In this document: in pieces, positions 5,398 through 10,180 of the stretch
Layout: each line of letters opens with the position of its first letter
Position numbering within the stretch: position 1 is the stretch's first letter
Source: an uncultured Porphyromonadaceae bacterium
Lineage (GTDB): Bacteria > Bacteroidota > Bacteroidia > Bacteroidales > Muribaculaceae
Length of the DNA stretch: 10,180 bases
Direction of reading: 5' to 3'
Assembly: GCA_937901905.1 (NCBI GenBank)
Contig: CALDIF010000043.1
Coordinates: forward strand, 1-10,180
The notes under the pieces: model-generated
Told to the model about the DNA's origin: nothing
Database searches by the model: none
Seen by the model: the letters and a program-made list of their open reading frames with translations, nothing else
Program-made: the position numbers and the translations under genes

Positions 5398-5418
5398 CGA
5401 CAAATTCACATCGACACT

Positions 5419-8400
5419 ATGAGCAATATAAACTCACAAGCAACGGTAAACCTCACCGTCAACGGTCAGCAACCTGCGCAAGTCCTGCAACAACTGAAGC
5501 AGCGAGCAATGGAACTGGAGAACGCAATCGCCAAAGCGGCGGCGGCAGGGAACAAGGTGGAACTTCGGAAACTGCGCCGTGAACTAAACGACACCCGAAA
5601 GCAAATCCGTGAGATTGAGACCTCGACAATGCAGGTCGAGCGCGTCATGCTGCGCCTCGACAGGGCAACGCCTAAGGAACTGCAAAAGACTTTGCAGACC
5701 CTCAATAGGCAGTTGGAGTACATGGAGCGTGGCAGCGCGGCATGGAACTCCCATGTCGCTAAAATCCAGCGTGTGAAAGCGGAACTCGCCAAAGTGAACG
5801 CCGAGTTGAGGACGCAGGAGAGTTTCTGGACACGGCTAAACCGCAAACTCAACGACTGGCAGACCTCACTCATGGGCATCGCCGCCCTGCTGACCGGCCT
5901 CATCATGGCTGGCCGCAAGGCGGTGAACTCCTACGCCGAAATGGAGGAGGAAATCGCCAACACCATCAAGTACACCGGCATGGCCCGTGACGAGGTGGAC
6001 GCGATGAATGACAGTTTCCGAAACATGGACACCCGGACAGGGCGTGACAAACTCAATGAGTTGGCGCAGGAGGCGGGACGCTTGGGAAAGAACACCCGTG
6101 AGAGCGTGCAGGGCTACGTGGAGGCAGCCGACATCATCAACGTGGCTCTGGTCGACTTGGGCGAGGGAGCGACACAGACCATCGCCAAACTGACCAACAT
6201 CTTCGGCGTGGAGCAGATACTCGGCACCAAAGACGCTATGCTTGCCGTCGGCTCTACGGTGAATGTCCTCTCGCAGAACTGTACGGCGGCGAAGCCCTAC
6301 CTTGTGCAGTTCGCCCAGCGCATGGCAGGTGTGGGCGCACAGGCGAGAATGACAATCCCCGAAATACTCGCTTTCGCGGCAACGCTTGACGCCAACGGTC
6401 AGAAGGTGGAGATGTCGGCAAGTGCATTGTCAAGGTTGATCATGATGTTGTTCCAGAAGCCGCAGGAACTGGCGAAGACCGTGGGGCTGGACGTGGAGAA
6501 GTTCACCGAGACGCTGAACCGCAGCACCAACGAGGGAGTGCTGATGTTCCTCGGCAAGTTGCAGGAGATCGGCGAGAGCGATGCGCTCGCCGCCCTCTCG
6601 CCGCTGTTCAAGGACTTGGGAATGGACGGCATCCGTATGTCCCAGGTCCTCGCCACGCTCGCCACACACCTCGACATGGTGAAGTGGGAGCAGAAAGAGG
6701 CGAACAAGGCTTTTGAGGAGGCCACGTCAGCCACACGCGAGTACAACATCTTCAACAATACGGCGCAAGCCGGTATCGACAAGGCACGCAAGGCGATACA
6801 CGAGTTGGCGATACAACTGGGTGAAAAATTACTCCCCCTGTACCGCCATATAATGACGAGCGGAAGCGCGATGCTGCGTTTCCTGAACATCATCGTTGAT
6901 TTCGTCATCAACTTCAAGGGCGTGCTGATAACCTTGACGGCGAGTTGGGTCGCCTACACTGTGGCGGTGCAGGCAAGCAATATCGCCTTCAAGGCTCATT
7001 ACTATTGGCTGGTTCTGACCGAGGCGGCGCAGAAGACTTTGAGTACGGCGACGCTCGCACTCAAAATAGCTTTCTATGCCGTGACAGGGCAGATTGAAAA
7101 GGCGAAGGCTGCTTACACGGCCTTCCACCTTTTGACGAAGACGACCCCGTGGGGCATCATCCTCGCTGCCGTCACGGCGATTGGTGTGGCTATATACAAC
7201 CTCGCCACACGGACGGACGAGCTGACCAAGAAAACCAACGAGGCCATCAAGACCGCCAAAGGCTACTCGCAGGAGGTGGTCAAGGAGCAGCACGACCTTG
7301 ACGTGCTTTTCGGCAAACTGAAAGGTGCAGAGAAAGGCACGAAGGACTACGAGGACGCGAAACGCGCCATCATCAACCAGTACGGCAAGTACCTGTCGGG
7401 CTTAATCAACGAGAAAGGCGAAATCCTCAACCTTGAGGCGGCATACAACCGGCTCACGCTTGCCGTCCGCAGGTCGGCGCAGGAGCGGGGCATCGCCGCC
7501 GCGCGTGAGCAGATTGACCAAGAGTATTACAAGTCTTTGGCGAGCGGACTCACAGACTTGCAGCAGAGTTTGGAGAAGAACGGCATGAGCACCAAAGACG
7601 CGGCGGCAGTCGTGGCTTCGGTCAGTTCGGCTATGGCAGCCGGCAAGCCCATTCCGCAAGCGACCGTCAACCAAATCAACGCGGCTTCGGGCGGCATCGA
7701 GTGGCGTTTGCTGCCCGACTGGATAGGCGGCAGTCAGCACCCGTTCTGGGGCGGTGACAGCCGAAAGCCGGCGGCGGTGGTCAACCGTATGTACCGCGAC
7801 TACGAGACACACCGCAAAGGGCTTGCAGCCCTTGACGCTATGGAGGACGGTGTTTCACCATTGCGCCATATTGACAACTATTACCTGCAAGGCACTATCG
7901 GGCAGTTGGAGAAGATTGTCAAGAGCGGCAAGGCAGGTAGTACGGTGGTGTTCGTGGAGGGGACGCAGCAGGGAGAGTTCCGTGAGGTGAGCGTGGCTGA
8001 AGCCAAGACTTTGCTCACGCAGTACCGGGAGGAACTTGCCTACCGTGGCGGTGCAAAGACCGATGCCAACGGCATGAACCTCGACACCAACGCCACGCCC
8101 CACAACCCCTACGGCGGTGGAGGTGGTGGCACCGGCAAGACGGACAAGAAAGGTGGCGGCAGCTCATCGAAGACGGAAGACAAGTTCGCAGCCGAAAAGG
8201 CATGGCGCGAGCAGGAGGAAGCCCTGAACCGCATCGCATACGCCACAGGGCAGAAGAACTACGAGGAATACACCAAGCGTATGCTGGAGATTGAGACGCA
8301 GTTCTACGAGAAGCAGCTTGAACATACTGACCTGACCGCCAACGAGCGGCTGGGAATACAGGCGCAGTATTACGAGGCTGTGCGTAAGGAGACGGAACGT

Positions 8401-9474
8401 GCCAACAAGCAGAGCATCGAGGACGAGAACCGGGCATACGTTATACGCAAGTCGGAAACGCAGCAGCAGTACATCGACGGCTTGCTCTCACTTGAAGCCT
8501 ATAACGAGGCTATGGCTCGCATTGAGATGGAACACCTGAAGGCCATTGCTGACCTCTACCGTGACCAAGCGTTTGCGCCCGTCACGGAGTGGGAGGAGGC
8601 AAAACGCCAAGCAGCCGAGATGATGCAGTCAGAGTATCAAGGCAATGTTGACCTTTTGAACCGTCCCCAGATTGATGCCTACGAACTCACCAAAGCAGGG
8701 TGGAAAGGCAACCCGGACAAGGAGGGCGAAGCAACCGCAACGGTGTATTCCTCGCAATACGGCATCAAGGATGCTTCGGGTAACGTGAGGGAGATACTGG
8801 TGACACCCATTCTCCCTGATGGCTCGGTATTGAGTGAGCGGCAGCTTGAAGACTATGTTTATAACGTGCTTCAAGGCAGTAGCGACATTCTCGGTGCCGA
8901 CAGTCAAGGGCTGGTCATCGCCGTGGACGTTGACCCCGACGGCAGCGCAGGGGAGAAACTGCATCAGTTGCAGGAAGTGTTTTACGACGACCTTAAACCC
9001 AATGTCGATGAAAAGGCGTGGGCGGAGTTCCTGCAAGCCGATGAAGCCTACCGCAACAAACTGATTGCGGAGCAGCAGAAGAAACAGCGCGAGACCGAGG
9101 AAGCGGAACGCAAGCACGCTGCCGAGTTGAAGAAGATAAAGGACGAGTATTTCGGCAACAACGCCGCCGAGAATCTGGAGCAGTACAATGCGGCTATGGC
9201 AAACCTCGATGAGGTCTATCAAGCCGAGGTCAAGGCGGCTGGTGACAACGCCGCAGAGAAGCTGCGCATAGATGAGGCATACGAAAAGGCGAAACTCGCC
9301 CTGAAGAAGAAGTACAACCAAATCGGCAGCAATGAGGACAAAAACGCCTTGCAGAAGTTCAATCAGGAACTGCTCGACTGGCTCAATGGCGACGGCGGAC
9401 AAGCCGTCACCAAATCCGTCGAGGCATTGACAAACGGAATGAGCAACATCACAAAAGTCGCGGGCAAAAATCAG
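5419..9474 (+). CDS. Phage tail tape-measure protein, TP901 type (C-terminus lost at junction)
   Basis: About 1,352 residues of phage protein are visible. It sets tail length and sits inside the tail tube until DNA ejection. Order: helical coiled-coil region (about 10-145); hydrophobic segment (149-165); TP901 core domain (about 175-470), including YVEAADIINVALVDLGEGAT (from 233) and a family-typical LSQNCTAAKPYLVQFAQRMA; hydrophobic helices (about 488-519 and 576-596); alpha/beta region to 890; Gly-rich hinge (899-918); long charged helices (920-1085); a small alpha/beta insert (about 1085-1195); and more coiled coil. The ATG at 5419 is chosen because the promoter lies just upstream and the coding pattern begins there. 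There is no stop: the frame continues into unrelated sequence near 9475. Homologues normally continue past the SGMS-type motif (here TNGMSNI), so the true C-terminus is missing. Confidence 0.92.
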
Positions 9475-9480
9475 GAATTC
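9450..9480. other. Chimeric junction with EcoRI site
   Basis: Upstream of about 9450 the translation is tape measure; from 9475 onward it is a jelly-roll/7TM protein. GAATTC occupies 9475-9480, in frame as Glu-Phe. Only one other GAATTC exists in the window (10066-10071). The exact switch point is uncertain within about 30 bases because TKVAGKNQ belongs clearly to neither side. Confidence 0.7.
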
Positions 9481-10180
9481 GTCTGGCTCATGGCGGCTTT
9501 CGCTCTTCCCGAAGAACTCAGGGGCAAGCCGCTCGGTCTCTTAGTCACTTATTTGCATTTCGCCGATGAAGTCTACATAAACGACAAATTCGTTGGAAGT
9601 TCAGGCGAGTTTCCACCGCACGAAAGAAGCATCATGTGGGGCTCGCATTTTTATGCGATTCCCGAGCCGCTCATAAATCCCGTAGGGCGAAACATAATCC
9701 TCATAAAAGTTTATTGCAAGGGGCGCGACGGAATCTCAAACAACATTCTTTTGGGCGAATACGAGACAATCCGCGAAAAGCACACGCTCCGTCAGTTTTT
9801 GCAATCGGTCATATATCTTTTTGCAGAAGGCGGAATGCTTTTCACCGCGCTGGTTTTCCTCATCATCTACATTTGGAGAAAAAAGGAGCGGGAATACCTT
9901 TCCTTCTCGCTTCTCTGCATGGCTTCAATGGTCATCGCGATTCCGTTTTTCTCGCCGATTTTGCCGCTCGGTTATCCGAACGCAATTCCTTTTCTTCTAT
10001 ATTACAAGGCAACTCTTTGCGAAGGGCTTTACCTTATAGTGTTTTTCCTTGCCACGCTCGCAATCGAATTCGTCAAAAAACGCGAGACGAAACCATTTTT
10101 TGCTATCAGAGCCGCGATTTTCATTTTTTGCACCGCACTCACTTTTCTCGCGCCAGACTACAAATCGCTGATGCAGCTCA
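9475..10180 (+). CDS. 7TMR-DISM-type membrane signalling protein, internal fragment (Treponema-like)
   Basis: This is an open frame of 235 codons with neither its own start nor a stop. The first 90 or so residues form a beta-rich jelly-roll resembling the carbohydrate-binding-like sensor fold placed before 7TM modules: VWLMAAFALPEELRG, FADEVYINDKFVGSSGEFPP, NIILIKVYCKGRDG. Then come membrane helices, counted from the fused frame's first residue, at about 1464-1486, 1495-1515, 1536-1552 and 1563-1580; the window ends inside the bundle. Jelly-roll plus 7TM with short charged loops is the architecture of the diverse intracellular signalling receptors that are abundant in Treponema and usually end in a GGDEF, phosphatase or kinase domain; that output domain lies beyond the window. 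Codon use is more A+T-rich (ttt, aaa, aat) than in the phage genes. The genus is inferred from memory of similar proteins. Confidence 0.75.

Larger units (their letters stand above)
3375..5418. other. 2-kb hairpin-dense region without a credible protein gene
   Basis: No open frame here has recognisable domains, and the longest are low-complexity Arg/Ser/Pro/Leu-rich translations typical of chance. The stretch holds at least twenty short inverted repeats with stems of 5 to 17 base pairs, some nested or competing. It also holds three copies of CACTCTCGC (3664, 4421, 4753) and a 12-base inverted repeat joining 3819-3830 to 4368-4379. The plus strand is poor in purines (by hand count 21 of 60 in 4381-4440 and 18 of 60 in 4741-4800) while the flanking genes are rich (42 of 60 in 8161-8220). 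This suggests a large structured non-coding RNA, perhaps on the minus strand, or a DNA-level element such as a packaging or transfer region. I match it to no known RNA family. The last 250 bases look like a regulatory region for the tape-measure gene. Confidence 0.6.

Noticed and set aside
4798..5416. 10-base direct repeat CACATCGACA (4798-4807 and 5407-5416)
   Set aside because: A repeat of this length is expected by chance in a 2-kb region.
3375..5418. Diversity-generating retroelement, CRISPR array, tRNA or rRNA in the non-coding region
   Set aside because: There is no reverse transcriptase, no template/variable repeat pair, no regularly spaced direct repeats, no cloverleaf with a T-arm, and no recognisable rRNA segment.
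8629..9402. Minus-strand open frame of 257 codons with a hydrophobic translation
   Set aside because: It lies wholly opposite the tape-measure coiled coil; the Leu/Val-rich product is the mirror of Gln/Glu/Lys-rich helices.
10066..10071. Second EcoRI site as another junction
   Set aside because: The 7TM reading frame, hydrophobic pattern and composition continue unchanged through it.

Overview
The window reads as Bacteroidales DNA (Bacteroides/Prevotella type) carrying part of a tailed phage or prophage, with a piece of unrelated, spirochaete-like DNA joined on at the right end. The Bacteroidales call rests on three things: the C-terminus of an outer-membrane beta-barrel protein of the type common in that order, a promoter close to the Bacteroides consensus (TTTG, 19-base gap, then a TAnnTTTG-like box), and starts without clear Shine-Dalgarno sites.

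Layout. (1) 1-447: 3' end of an outer-membrane beta-barrel gene, closed by a strong terminator at 471-498. (2) 505-3374: a tight plus-strand operon of five genes: holin, two small proteins sharing an N-terminal module, a zinc amidase endolysin, and a lipoprotein with a C-terminal membrane anchor that looks like a one-piece spanin. Two of its junctions are 4-base ATGA overlaps. Together these would breach the inner membrane (holin), the wall (amidase) and the outer membrane (spanin). (3) 3375-5418: about 2 kb with no credible protein gene but many short perfect or near-perfect inverted repeats, some nested or mutually exclusive, and a 12-base inverted repeat spanning 560 bases. (4) 5419 to about 9474: a large TP901-type tail tape-measure gene. 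(5) About 9475-10180: in the same open frame, the sequence changes without a stop into a jelly-roll plus 7TM signalling protein (7TMR-DISM type) typical of Treponema. An EcoRI site (GAATTC) lies at the change. I read this as a cloning or assembly chimera rather than a natural fusion.

The main candidate for something undescribed is the hairpin-dense 2-kb region between the lysis genes and the tape measure. Its plus strand is pyrimidine-rich while the flanking genes are purine-rich, so any stable RNA made there may well run on the minus strand. I cannot assign it to a known RNA family. The second item worth following is the pair of proteins between holin and endolysin that share the NI.PQEV...RYKGSDGK.H module.
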